Position numbers and translations under genes: made by a program
Source: DATCZS01 sp036525795
GTDB taxonomy: Bacteria; Actinomycetota; Acidimicrobiia; Spongiisociales; ZC4RG35
Length of the DNA: 19,942 nt
Reading direction: 5' to 3'
Assembly: GCA_036525795.1 (NCBI GenBank)
Contig: DATCZS010000020.1
Location: forward strand, 1 to 19,942
Notes under the pieces: model-generated
The model's database searches: none
What the model was told of the DNA's origin: nothing
The model's input: only the letters and a program-made list of their open reading frames with translations
Shown here: piece after piece, positions 1-6,846 of the stretch
How positions within the stretch are numbered: the stretch's first letter is position 1
How the letters are laid out: every line of letters begins with the position of its first letter

Positions 1-269
1 GGATGCGGCGTGCCGGGTCGCCGGTATCGGAGCGGCGATCAACATCGTCCCCTCGACTGCGACTCCAGCCAACCGCGAGCGTGGCGACGCTGCCAGAGCA
101 CAACGTCGCCACATGCGCAACGGCGGCGCTGTCCCGTGTCCGGGAGCGGGAAGTGGTGTCCGTCGAGCGTCGGATGCCACGGGAGATCGACCGTCCCGTC
201 GGTTCGGCGCAGGAGAAGTTTCGCGTCCGCCCGGCGTGGGCGGCCGGGACACTCGGGCTCTCGGGAGTG
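1..269. other. Left-edge stretch with no supported gene
   Basis: No reading frame here has a convincing start, ribosome binding site and protein-like composition. The frame beginning at base 2 is open from the left edge past position 600. A gene entering from the left in that frame would have to run through the strong hairpin at 275-304 and antisense to the DUF4386 gene, so I do not call it. A short minus-strand frame from ATG 45 (MLIAAPIPATR) has a GAGGGG just upstream and could be the start of a gene lying left of the window, but 15 codons are too few to judge. Confidence 0.4.
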
Positions 270-304
270 AAAAAACGCCCCCGGACAGGGAAGTCCGGGG
301 GCGT
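270..304 (-). terminator. Rho-independent terminator of the DUF4386 gene
   Basis: A perfect 12-bp inverted repeat (ACGCCCCCGGAC at 275-286 and its complement at 293-304) encloses a 6-nt loop. On the minus strand the hairpin is followed immediately by a run of six T (the A-run at 270-275). It begins about 26 bp past the stop codon of the minus-strand DUF4386 gene. This is the only hairpin in the window with a proper U-tract. Confidence 0.9.
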
Positions 305-329
305 GTGTGCCTCGAGGCGCCCGAGGGGC

Positions 330-1073
330 TCAGCGCTCGATCCGGCGGGAGGCCAGCAACCAGAGGGCGAGCCAGCCTTCGCCGATCATCGAGGGGAGCG
401 CCACCACGGCGAGCATCACCGGAGCGATGCCGGTGTAGTCGGAGAGGGTGGCGTGGGCGACCGTGTCCGCCACATAGGCGGCGCCGGCGACCATCAGCAG
501 CCGGCCGAGCGCGTTGGACACCATTCCTGAACGGATCACCAGTCCGCCCAGCAGCACCAGGTGCACGCCGAAGGCAGCCAGACCTACCAGCCAGGTGGCG
601 TTGAACGACTCGAGGGCGAGCATCACGTGGGCCTCGAGCTGAGACGAGCCGAGCGCCGCGGCGTAGTCCGGGTTCCCCACCATGTGCAGTACCTGGAAGA
701 AGAACACCAGGGCGACGCCGAGGAGCACCGTGTACACGATCCGCATCCAGGCGGTGAGGAGCGACAGGTCGCGGTTCACACCGCGGAACACCACGTGCAG
801 CGCCCAGGCGATGACGACGTCGAGGACGAAGACCGCCAGAAAGGCGACGAGCCCGAGCCGGAACAGACCGATCGACTCGGTGATGTTGGCGACGGTGGCG
901 GTGGGGTCCGCCTGGTCGACCAGGCCCTCTCTGACCGTGAAGTTGGCGAAGATCGCCAGACAGAAGATGAGGACGTAGCCGGCTCCGGCGATTCGGGCCG
1001 CTCGCCGGGGCGAGATCGGCTCGTCGGTGGTGGTGGTGGTGGTGGTGGGGCGGGTGATGGTCTGGGTGGTCAT
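330..1073 (-). CDS. DUF4386 family integral membrane protein
   Basis: A 247-residue protein of unknown biochemical role that resembles the DUF4386 family of small bacterial membrane proteins. Six hydrophobic segments are visible, at about residues 27-47, 70-95, 108-130, 158-181, 190-205 and 215-240. An N-terminal cytoplasmic-looking tail carries seven consecutive Thr (residues 10-16). The start is chosen because GGAGA lies 7 nt upstream of ATG 1073. The gene is divergent from a TetR regulator, with two identical palindromes between them, so repression by that TetR is likely. The gene ends in a clear intrinsic terminator and is therefore monocistronic. The family call rests on the overall pattern (GYVLIF, the TAWMRIVY segment, length, topology); the function is unknown. 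Confidence 0.8.
   Translation of the reverse strand: MTTQTITRPTTTTTTTDEPISPRRAARIAGAGYVLIFCLAIFANFTVREGLVDQADPTATVANITESIGLFRLGLVAFLAVFVLDVVIAWALHVVFRGVNRDLSLLTAWMRIVYTVLLGVALVFFFQVLHMVGNPDYAAALGSSQLEAHVMLALESFNATWLVGLAAFGVHLVLLGGLVIRSGMVSNALGRLLMVAGAAYVADTVAHATLSDYTGIAPVMLAVVALPSMIGEGWLALWLLASRRIER
1026..1046. repeat. (GGT)7 trinucleotide tract
   Basis: Seven perfect GGT units on the plus strand, which are ACC codons on the minus strand. They encode the Thr7 run near the N-terminus of the DUF4386 protein. Gain or loss of units would stay in frame and change only the length of the Thr tail. Confidence 0.85.
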
Positions 1074-1095
1074 GATGCGCTCTCCTGGAGTCTGG

Positions 1096-1143
1096 TCGTA
1101 CTTAGTACGAGTAGTGGACGTACCCTACCCGTACTTAGTACGA
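1096..1143. promoter_or_regulatory. Twin palindromic operators between DUF4386 and TetR genes
   Basis: The 14-mer CGTACTTAGTACGA occurs twice, at 1097-1110 and 1130-1143. Each copy is a 6-bp inverted repeat (CGTACT/AGTACG) around a 1-2 nt centre. The copies are exactly 33 bp apart, about three helical turns, so two dimers would sit on the same DNA face. An extra half-site CGTAC lies between them at 1119-1123, which is 22 and 11 bp from the corresponding half-sites. The location in a divergent TetR intergenic region is classic for autoregulation plus control of the neighbour. I could not assign -35 and -10 hexamers with confidence; the repeats probably overlap both promoters. Confidence 0.85.
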
Positions 1144-1175
1144 TGTGTCAAGACCGAGAGAGAAGAGTTCTTCGC

Positions 1176-1835
1176 ATGGCCGAGACGCGCCGACAGACGC
1201 TGACCCGGGAGCGGGTGGTGGAGGGAGCGGTGGTGCTGGCCGATGAGATCGGGATCGAGGCGTTGACGATCCGCAAGCTGGCGGCGGCGCTGGGAACCAA
1301 ACCGATGACGATCTACCACCACGTGCCCTCGAAGGACGAGATCGTCGACGGAATGGTGGAGATCGTGTTCTCGGAGATCGCCACACCCCCGGAGGACGAA
1401 GACTGGAAGCCGGCCATGCGCATCCGGTGTGTCTCGGCCCGGGAGGTGATCACTCGCCACCGATGGGCCGCCCCGTTGATGGAATCGCGCACGTCACCCG
1501 GACCCGAGAATCTCGGACACCACGAGGCAGTGCTGGCGTGCCTGCGGCGAGGAGGGCTGAGCTGGCAGATGACGGCCCACGCCTATGCCGTTCTCGATGC
1601 CTTCGTGTACGGCTTCGCCTTTCAGGAGGCCACGTTGCCGAGCCAGATGGACGGCGAGTTCGTCGAGGTGGCCCAGGACATCGCCGCCGCCTTCGACCCT
1701 GAGTCCTTCCCCCACCTCGTCGGCTTCACCGTCAACCACGTCTTCCAACCTGGCTACGACTTCGGTGACTCCTTCGCGTTCGGTCTCGACCTGATTCTCG
1801 ATGGGATCGAGCGTGCCGCGGGGAGCCACGCCTGA
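1176..1835 (+). CDS. TetR/AcrR family transcriptional repressor
   Basis: A 219-residue one-domain-plus-ligand-pocket repressor. The N-terminal helix-turn-helix spans about residues 10-55, with the typical IEALTIRKLAAALG segment followed by the recognition helix and the TIYHHVPSKDEIVDGM signature. The rest resembles the TetR C-terminal ligand-binding and dimerisation domain. ATG 1176 is chosen because a purine-rich AGAGAGAAGAG lies just upstream. An in-frame ATG at 1143 is possible, but its A is the last base of the second operator palindrome. The gene probably represses itself and the divergent DUF4386 gene through the twin operators. The inducer is unknown. Confidence 0.88.
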   Translation: MAETRRQTLTRERVVEGAVVLADEIGIEALTIRKLAAALGTKPMTIYHHVPSKDEIVDGMVEIVFSEIATPPEDEDWKPAMRIRCVSAREVITRHRWAAPLMESRTSPGPENLGHHEAVLACLRRGGLSWQMTAHAYAVLDAFVYGFAFQEATLPSQMDGEFVEVAQDIAAAFDPESFPHLVGFTVNHVFQPGYDFGDSFAFGLDLILDGIERAAGSHA

Positions 1836-1895
1836 TACGGGAACAACCGGTGGAGCGCCGGGGTTCGCCTCGACGAGAGCGACGGAGAGAGTGAC

Positions 1896-2540
1896 ATGTC
1901 ATTGCAGGAAGAGCTGGCGGCCCGGGTCGGAGGAGCGAAGAACTGGGATCCGGAACGGAAGGCCGCATACCAGGCACAGGCCGACGCGCTGGCGGCATCC
2001 GACATCCTGGAGAAGGCGCTGCGGACCGGCGATCGAGCCCCGATGTTCGAGCTTCCCGACGCCTTCGGCACCATCGTGCGGCTCGCCGAACTGTTGGAGC
2101 GGGGGCCCGTCGTCCTGTCGTTCTACCGAGGGTCGTGGTGTCCGTTCTGCAACCTGGAGCTGCGTGCGCTCCAGCGCGAACTGGAGTCGGCCAGTGCCGC
2201 CGGGGTGACCCTCGTGGCGGTATCGCCCAACACGCCCGACATGTCCAGGGAGCTGCTCGAAGAGGGCGGGCTCACCTTCCCCGTCCTCTCCGATCACGAA
2301 TGCGGCGTCGCTTCACAGTTCAACCTCGTCTACGAGATGGTTCCGGAGCAGGTGGAGTACTACCGCAACCACGATCGCGACCTCGGCGAGATGAACGGGA
2401 CGGATACCTGGTGTCTTCCGGTCCCGGCCACCTACGTCATCGATCGGGACGGGACGATCCGCTACGACTTCATCGACCTCAACCATCGGGTTCGAGCCGA
2501 GCCGTCCGAGGTCGTCGCCCTCGCCGCCTCCCTCCGCTGA
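1896..2540 (+). CDS. Peroxiredoxin-like AhpC/TSA family protein
   Basis: A 214-residue cytoplasmic thioredoxin-fold protein, probably a thiol peroxidase or related redox enzyme. After a 40-residue helical N-terminus comes GDRAPMFELPD (45-55), the usual opening of the AhpC/TSA domain. The active-site segment YRGSWCPFC (77-85) follows, with the putative peroxidatic Cys82 in a CPFC arrangement where classical peroxiredoxins have PxxxTxxC. Further conserved segments are VAVSPNTP and PATYVIDRDGTIRYDF. ATG 1896 has GGAGAGAG upstream. It starts 60 bp after the TetR stop on the same strand and could be co-transcribed with it. The substrate peroxide and reductant are not deducible. Confidence 0.85.
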   Translation: MSLQEELAARVGGAKNWDPERKAAYQAQADALAASDILEKALRTGDRAPMFELPDAFGTIVRLAELLERGPVVLSFYRGSWCPFCNLELRALQRELESASAAGVTLVAVSPNTPDMSRELLEEGGLTFPVLSDHECGVASQFNLVYEMVPEQVEYYRNHDRDLGEMNGTDTWCLPVPATYVIDRDGTIRYDFIDLNHRVRAEPSEVVALAASLR

Positions 2541-2571
2541 TCCCGGCCATGCGCGTCTGGACCGGACGCCG

Positions 2572-3483
2572 ATGACGACGGCATATCTCGCTGCCGGGGA
2601 TCACATCCCGACCCTCGCAGAGGAGTTGCGCAGGGCCGGGGTTTCGGTTCGAGCCGTACACGGAAGGCTCTTCATCAGCGATGACGACCCGTTCGACGCG
2701 TCGTGGGCGGTGAACACCTGGTACGACGCGGTCGAACTGCCGGTCGCATCCATCGGCGACGCCGCCACCCAGCTACGCGCCCGGCAGCGGAGCTGGGCGC
2801 TCTATGCCCCGGCGCACAGAGGACGGGCATCGCTGATCGCCGGCAAGCTTCCGCCGTTGTCCGGCCGCCCGCTTCGTCCAGGTGAGCACGCGCCGACGAG
2901 CCCGCTTGGCTCGTGGACCCTGCTCAGGCCCGATCTCATCCTCGCTTCCGAGCGATGCTCGAGCCCATTCCCCAACGGCGAGGTTCCGCTGGCGGAGCTC
3001 AAAGTGGGGCCGCCCAATCGGGCCTATCGCAAGCTGTGGGAGGCCTTCGTGGTGCTCGACCGCTTCCCGTCGCCCGGCGACGTCGCAGTGGACCTGGGCG
3101 CCAGTCCCGGCGGGTGGACCTGGCTGCTGGCCGAGTTGGGATGCCGCGTGATCGCGGTCGACAAGGCGCCGCTCGACCCGGCGGTCGCCGCCATCGATGG
3201 GGTCGAGTGGCAGGGGAGGAGCGCCTTCGGGCTCGAGCCCCTCGAACTCGTCGGTGATCGGCCGCCGGCATGGGTGTGCTCCGACATCGCCTGCTACCCC
3301 GAGCGGCTCTTCGCGCTGATCGACCGGTGGCGGCAGCTCGATCCCGCGCCGGCGCTGATCTTCTCGGTCAAGTTCCAGGGGCCGACCGATTTCGGGGTCG
3401 TCGACCGGCTCCGCGATCTGCCCGGAGCGCGCCTCGTGCATCTCCACCACAACAAGCACGAGTTGACGCTGCTGATGGACTGA
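2572..3483 (+). CDS. FtsJ/RlmM-like rRNA 2'-O-ribose methyltransferase
   Basis: A 303-residue SAM-dependent methyltransferase resembling RlmM, which in E. coli 2'-O-methylates C2498 of 23S rRNA. An N-terminal, RNA-binding-like domain (1-140) precedes the Rossmann domain. The SAM loop is DLGASPGGWT (174-183). The K-D-K-E catalytic tetrad of the FtsJ/RlmM group is visible: Lys154 (RAYRKLWEAF), Asp238 (CSDIAC), Lys267 (FSVKFQG) and Glu297 (KHELTLL). It is about 60 residues shorter than E. coli RlmM. It starts 31 bp after the peroxiredoxin gene. The exact RNA target is inferred only from this resemblance. Confidence 0.82.
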   Translation: MTTAYLAAGDHIPTLAEELRRAGVSVRAVHGRLFISDDDPFDASWAVNTWYDAVELPVASIGDAATQLRARQRSWALYAPAHRGRASLIAGKLPPLSGRPLRPGEHAPTSPLGSWTLLRPDLILASERCSSPFPNGEVPLAELKVGPPNRAYRKLWEAFVVLDRFPSPGDVAVDLGASPGGWTWLLAELGCRVIAVDKAPLDPAVAAIDGVEWQGRSAFGLEPLELVGDRPPAWVCSDIACYPERLFALIDRWRQLDPAPALIFSVKFQGPTDFGVVDRLRDLPGARLVHLHHNKHELTLLMD

Positions 3484-3515
3484 CCCGGCGCGGCGGGCCG
3501 GCGGTCAGGCCGGGA

Positions 3516-3986
3516 TCAGCGCCTGATGCCCAGCACACGACCCACCCGATCGTGGCGCGGCTCCAGGTCGTGAGCCGAGGCGAGTTCGCCGAGCCGCGCC
3601 TGGAACTCGGGGTCGAAATCGACGGTTGCGCGCGTGTCCATGTCGACGTTGATCCCGAGCAGCTCGTTGGTGGCGACCACCGTGTCCTCGGCGTCGTACA
3701 TCGTGTGGAAGTAGTGGATCCGCTTGCGGTCCCAATCGACCAGCCGGGTGACGATCCGGGCCTCGTCGCCCACGAAGAGCTCGGCCAGATAGTCGATGTT
3801 GGCCGCCAGGGTGAACACCGACCTGCGCCGCCGGGCGACATAGTCCTCGCCGATCCCCAGCCACTCGTAGAAGGGGTCGGTGGCGACCACGTCGAACGCC
3901 ACCATGTAGAACCCCATGTTCATGTGGCCGTTGTAATCCACCCATTCCGGCTGCACCGTGAACCGGAACTCGGGAATCGGTTCCAT
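3516..3986 (-). CDS. Hotdog-fold acyl-CoA thioesterase (4HBT-like)
   Basis: A 156-residue single-hotdog protein expected to hydrolyse an acyl-CoA thioester. The N-terminal catalytic segment EWVDYNGHMNMGFYMVAFD contains the family's Asp17 and the GHMN motif (20-23). The core strand-helix pattern continues to residue 120. From memory, the EWVDYNGHM form resembles thioesterases found beside carnitine or betaine catabolic genes, but this is too weak to name a substrate. The start ATG overlaps the stop of the upstream cyclase gene as TGATG, so translation is probably coupled. It is the last gene of the minus-strand catabolic run. The convergent methyltransferase gene ends only 32 bp away. Confidence 0.82.
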   Translation of the reverse strand: MEPIPEFRFTVQPEWVDYNGHMNMGFYMVAFDVVATDPFYEWLGIGEDYVARRRRSVFTLAANIDYLAELFVGDEARIVTRLVDWDRKRIHYFHTMYDAEDTVVATNELLGINVDMDTRATVDFDPEFQARLGELASAHDLEPRHDRVGRVLGIRR

Positions 3987-4672
3987 CAGTCGACGATGGC
4001 GACCGCCCGCGTCGGCCCTCCGTGGGCGCCCACCACCTTGAGGGGGAATCCGACGAACGTGAACCGGGTGCCCACCACTTCGGTGAGAATCAGGTTCTCG
4101 TAGTGGGTGATGTGTTCGCGCCGGCCCATCATGTGGATCGGGTAGGTGGTCGAGATCGGGTTGTCCGGCGTGGGCGAGTCGACCCCGAACGCCTTGATCC
4201 CCCGCTCGACGATCCACTCGGCGGCGTCCGCTCCGAGCCCGGGGAAGTGCGAGAGGTACTTCGACTCGCCGGCGTACTTGTCGTAGGTGGCGGTGTAGAA
4301 GAAGCACAGATCGCCGCGGTTCACCTCGAGTCCGGCCGCCGCCAATCCTGCCTCGATGTGGTCGGGGGTGATGTCGGTCTGCTCGGGCACCGAAGAGACG
4401 TCGACACACACCGCCGGTCCGTAGAAGAGGTCGAGCGGCATCTGGTCGATGGTGGACGCACTCGGGTCGGGGTCGAGGTGGCTGAAAGAGTCGACATGGG
4501 TCGGTCCGTTGTCGTTGAGCATGAAGCCCCACGTCTGGAACGAGAACCCGCTGGTGAACCGTGGGGCCGTCTCCTCGTGGGTCGCGTGCTGGAAGGTCAC
4601 CGTCTTCAGGTGGCCCGGATAGACCCTCATTCCTTCGTAGATGGGCTGGGACAGGTCGATCAGTCGCGGCAT
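3986..4672 (-). CDS. Cyclase family metal-dependent hydrolase (kynurenine formamidase/isatin hydrolase-like)
   Basis: A 228-residue protein of the cyclase superfamily, whose members hydrolyse formyl-kynurenine, isatin and related amides or lactams using Mn or Zn. It opens with the family's typical RLIDLSQPIYEGMRVYPG. The metal-binding segment is NGPTHVDSFSH (55-65): His59, Asp61 and His65 are kept, but the first His of the family motif HxGTHxDxPxH is replaced by Asn55, and the Gly and Pro positions also differ. The C-terminal half has FGVDSPTPDNP (162-171) and the conserved YENL with Glu192. The start at 4672 is preferred over 4717 because GAGAGGAA precedes it. It lies 22 bp after the SDR gene. 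The substrate is unknown, and the altered motif argues against true kynurenine formamidase. Confidence 0.8.
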   Translation of the reverse strand: MPRLIDLSQPIYEGMRVYPGHLKTVTFQHATHEETAPRFTSGFSFQTWGFMLNDNGPTHVDSFSHLDPDPSASTIDQMPLDLFYGPAVCVDVSSVPEQTDITPDHIEAGLAAAGLEVNRGDLCFFYTATYDKYAGESKYLSHFPGLGADAAEWIVERGIKAFGVDSPTPDNPISTTYPIHMMGRREHITHYENLILTEVVGTRFTFVGFPLKVVGAHGGPTRAVAIVD

Positions 4673-4694
4673 CGGTGGTTCCTCTCTTTCTCGT

Positions 4695-5471
4695 TCAGTA
4701 CATGACCACGCCGGCATTGACGTTGAGGTCGGCTCCGGTGAGCCCGGCGGCGCGGTCCGAGGCCAGATACACCGCGGTGTCGGCCACGTCCTGGGGGTCG
4801 GTGAGCCGTCCCATCGGTGACTGGGACTCGAACTCTGCCCGCACCGCCTCGGCGGTGACGCCCCGCGCCTCGGCCTGCGCCTGGATGACCCAGTCGAGCC
4901 GGGGTCCCGCCACGAACCCGGGAGAGATCAGGTTCACCCGGATTCCGTGCGCGCCGGCCTCCAGCGCCAGGGTCCTGGTGAATCCGACCAGGGCGGCCTT
5001 GGTGGAGGTGTAGGCGCTGCGCCCGAACAGCGGCCGCTTTCCCGAGATCGACCCGATCACCACGATCGAGCCTCCGCCGCCCTCGATCATGGTCGGGATG
5101 GCGGCGCGGGCGGTGAGGAACACGCCTTTCACATTGACGGCGAACGTGGCGTCCCACTCGTCCGGATCGAGCTCCCACAGGCGCCCGCTGGGGCCGCCGA
5201 TCCCGCTGTTCGCCACCACCACGTCGACGCCGCCGAACGCCGATCGGGCCTCGTGCACCATCGCCTCGACGCTCGACAGGTCGGTCACGTCGGTCTCGAC
5301 CACCAGGGGCAGGCCTCCGGCCTGTCTGACCTCGGCGGCCACCCGTTCCAGATTGGCCGCATTCCGGGCCGCCAGGACCACGGCGTCGCCCTCACCGCCA
5401 AAGGTTCGGGCGATCACCGCGCCGATCCCCTGGCTGGCTCCTGTGATCACCGTGACTCGTCGATCACCCAT
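4695..5471 (-). CDS. SDR family NAD(P)-dependent oxidoreductase
   Basis: A 258-residue classical short-chain dehydrogenase, of the kind that oxidises an alcohol or reduces a ketone. The cofactor loop is TGASQGIG (10-17), followed by NSG (88-90), Asn113 and catalytic Ser141/143. The YTSTK motif supplies Tyr154 and Lys158. The C-terminus DLNVNAGVVMY departs slightly from the usual VDGG ending. The start overlaps the stop of the upstream HpsN-like gene by 8 bp, implying one mRNA and coupled translation. An SDR paired with an HpsN-type dehydrogenase recalls sulfopropanediol catabolism, but no sulfo-lyase gene is in view, so the substrate is left open. Confidence 0.88.
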   Translation of the reverse strand: MGDRRVTVITGASQGIGAVIARTFGGEGDAVVLAARNAANLERVAAEVRQAGGLPLVVETDVTDLSSVEAMVHEARSAFGGVDVVVANSGIGGPSGRLWELDPDEWDATFAVNVKGVFLTARAAIPTMIEGGGGSIVVIGSISGKRPLFGRSAYTSTKAALVGFTRTLALEAGAHGIRVNLISPGFVAGPRLDWVIQAQAEARGVTAEAVRAEFESQSPMGRLTDPQDVADTAVYLASDRAAGLTGADLNVNAGVVMY

Positions 5472-6759
5472 CGAGATGCTCCAGTACGTCGGCGAAGTAC
5501 TCCGGGTTGAGACGAAGCCGGGCGCTGATGGCGTGGCCCTCCATCAGCTCTGCGTCCGCCACCACCGCCGAGTGCTCGGCGACCGCCACCGATCCGGCCG
5601 GAGTGCAGCGCTGGGTGGTCACGGTCTTGAGGAATTTGCCGACCCACAACCCGCCGGTGTATCGGGCCGCCCGCTTGGTGGGGAGGGTGTGGTTGGTGCC
5701 GATCGCCTTGTCCGAGTAGGCGACGGTGGCGTGCGTTCCGATGAAGAGGCTCCCGTAGTTGGTGAGCCGGTCGACGAACCACTCCGGGTCGGAGGTCTGG
5801 ACCTCCAGGTGCTCGGGAGCGATGTCGTCTGCCACCCGCCGCATCTCCTCGTCGTCCTCGCACAGGATGACCGTTCCGAAATCGCGCCACGACACTCCGG
5901 CGATGTGAGCCGTCGGCCATCCCTCCAGCCAGCGATCGACCTCGCGGATGGTGGCCAGCCCCACCTCCTCCGAAGTGGTGGCGAGGATGGCGGGGGAGGT
6001 CGGACCGTGCTCGGCCTGGCCGAGCAGGTCGCACGCCAGCACCGCCGGGTCGGCCGACTCGTCGGCGATGATCATGATCTCTGTCGGCCCCGCCAGCAGG
6101 TCGATGCCGACGGTCCCGAACAGCTGCCGCTTGGCCTCGGCGACGTAGGCGTTGCCCGGTCCGACGATCATGTCGACGGGGTCCGAGTCCTCCAGTCCGA
6201 ACGCCATTCCGGCCAGCGCCTGCACGCCGCCGACGCAGAACATCTCGTCCGCCCCCGACTCGGCCATGGCCCACAGCTGAGGCCGGTGCATGCCGAGCTC
6301 GTCCCGGGGAGGAGCCGCTCCCAGCACCCGGCCCACGTCGGCCACCTTGGCGGTGGCGACCGTCATCACCGCCGAGGCGATCAGCGGGTAGTAGCCGCCT
6401 GGCGAATAGGCGCCGACGCTGGCGACGGGGATCCACTTCTGTCCGAGCAGCACGCCGGGCTGGGTCTCGGTCTCGAAGTCCACCAGCGTCTGGCGCTGGA
6501 GCCGGGCGAATCCGACCACCTGGTCGATGAGGAACCGTGTGCTCTCTTCGACGGTGCGGTCCATCTCCCGGTAGGCCCGGTCGATCGCGTCCTGCGGCAC
6601 CCGGAAGCTCGGCGGCGACCAGTTGTCGAACCGCTCCGAATACCGCCGGACGGCATCGGTCCCATCCCGGGCGACGTCGGAGATGATCGTGCTGACGGTG
6701 TCCCGGATCTCCTGTGTCACCTCCTCGGGAGGTGGAATCGGCTCCTTCAGATAGCGCAT
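5464..6759 (-). CDS. HisD-superfamily dehydrogenase, HpsN-type rather than histidine biosynthetic
   Basis: A 431-residue NAD-dependent, Zn-dependent dehydrogenase that would take an alcohol through an aldehyde to an acid in two steps. All expected catalytic residues are visible: Zn ligands Gln248 and His251 (GQAEHG), Asp350 (AYSDKAIG) and His409 (MEGHAIS), and the general base pair Glu316-His317 (APEHLEV). The segment TNHTLPTKRAARYTGGLWV with GKFLKT is what I recall from HpsN-like sulfopropanediol 3-dehydrogenases. Biosynthetic HisD proteins there have a GxNHVLPT..ARFSSGLSV pattern. No other his gene is present; the neighbours are catabolic. The start ATG 6759 follows an 87-bp gap after lhgO. 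The substrate is unproven. Confidence 0.85.
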   Translation of the reverse strand: MRYLKEPIPPPEEVTQEIRDTVSTIISDVARDGTDAVRRYSERFDNWSPPSFRVPQDAIDRAYREMDRTVEESTRFLIDQVVGFARLQRQTLVDFETETQPGVLLGQKWIPVASVGAYSPGGYYPLIASAVMTVATAKVADVGRVLGAAPPRDELGMHRPQLWAMAESGADEMFCVGGVQALAGMAFGLEDSDPVDMIVGPGNAYVAEAKRQLFGTVGIDLLAGPTEIMIIADESADPAVLACDLLGQAEHGPTSPAILATTSEEVGLATIREVDRWLEGWPTAHIAGVSWRDFGTVILCEDDEEMRRVADDIAPEHLEVQTSDPEWFVDRLTNYGSLFIGTHATVAYSDKAIGTNHTLPTKRAARYTGGLWVGKFLKTVTTQRCTPAGSVAVAEHSAVVADAELMEGHAISARLRLNPEYFADVLEHLDG

Positions 6760-6824
6760 CCGGCTCCAGGGGTCGGGGAGGCTGATCCTATAACTTGCAG
6801 GATGGCCGGGGCGCCGGGAACCGT

Positions 6825-6844
6825 CCGTTCTCGAGCGAGAACGG
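6825..6844. repeat. 20-bp inverted repeat between lhgO-like and hpsN-like genes
   Basis: CCGTTCTCG and its perfect complement CGAGAACGG are separated by only AG. The repeat starts 2 bp after the stop codon of the lhgO-like gene, in minus-strand sense. No T-run follows, so it is not a standard intrinsic terminator. It could be an mRNA-processing hairpin or attenuator, or a protein-binding operator for the downstream genes. Confidence 0.6.
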
Positions 6845-6846
6845 GT

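Noticed and set aside
2..329. Partial gene entering from the left in frame 2
   Set aside because: It has no stop before position 600 and would run through the intrinsic terminator and antisense to the DUF4386 gene. The composition becomes Arg/Pro-rich after the first 30 codons.
1096..1143. CRISPR-like repeat unit
   Set aside because: Only two short palindromic copies exist, spaced for protein binding next to a TetR gene. There is no array and there are no cas genes.
3986..4672. Kynurenine formamidase (kynB) and a tryptophan degradation operon
   Set aside because: The metal motif deviates from the family consensus, and no tryptophan dioxygenase or kynureninase is nearby.
5464..6759. Histidine biosynthesis hisD
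   Set aside because: The substrate-region motif and the catabolic operon context fit HpsN-type enzymes. No other his gene is present.
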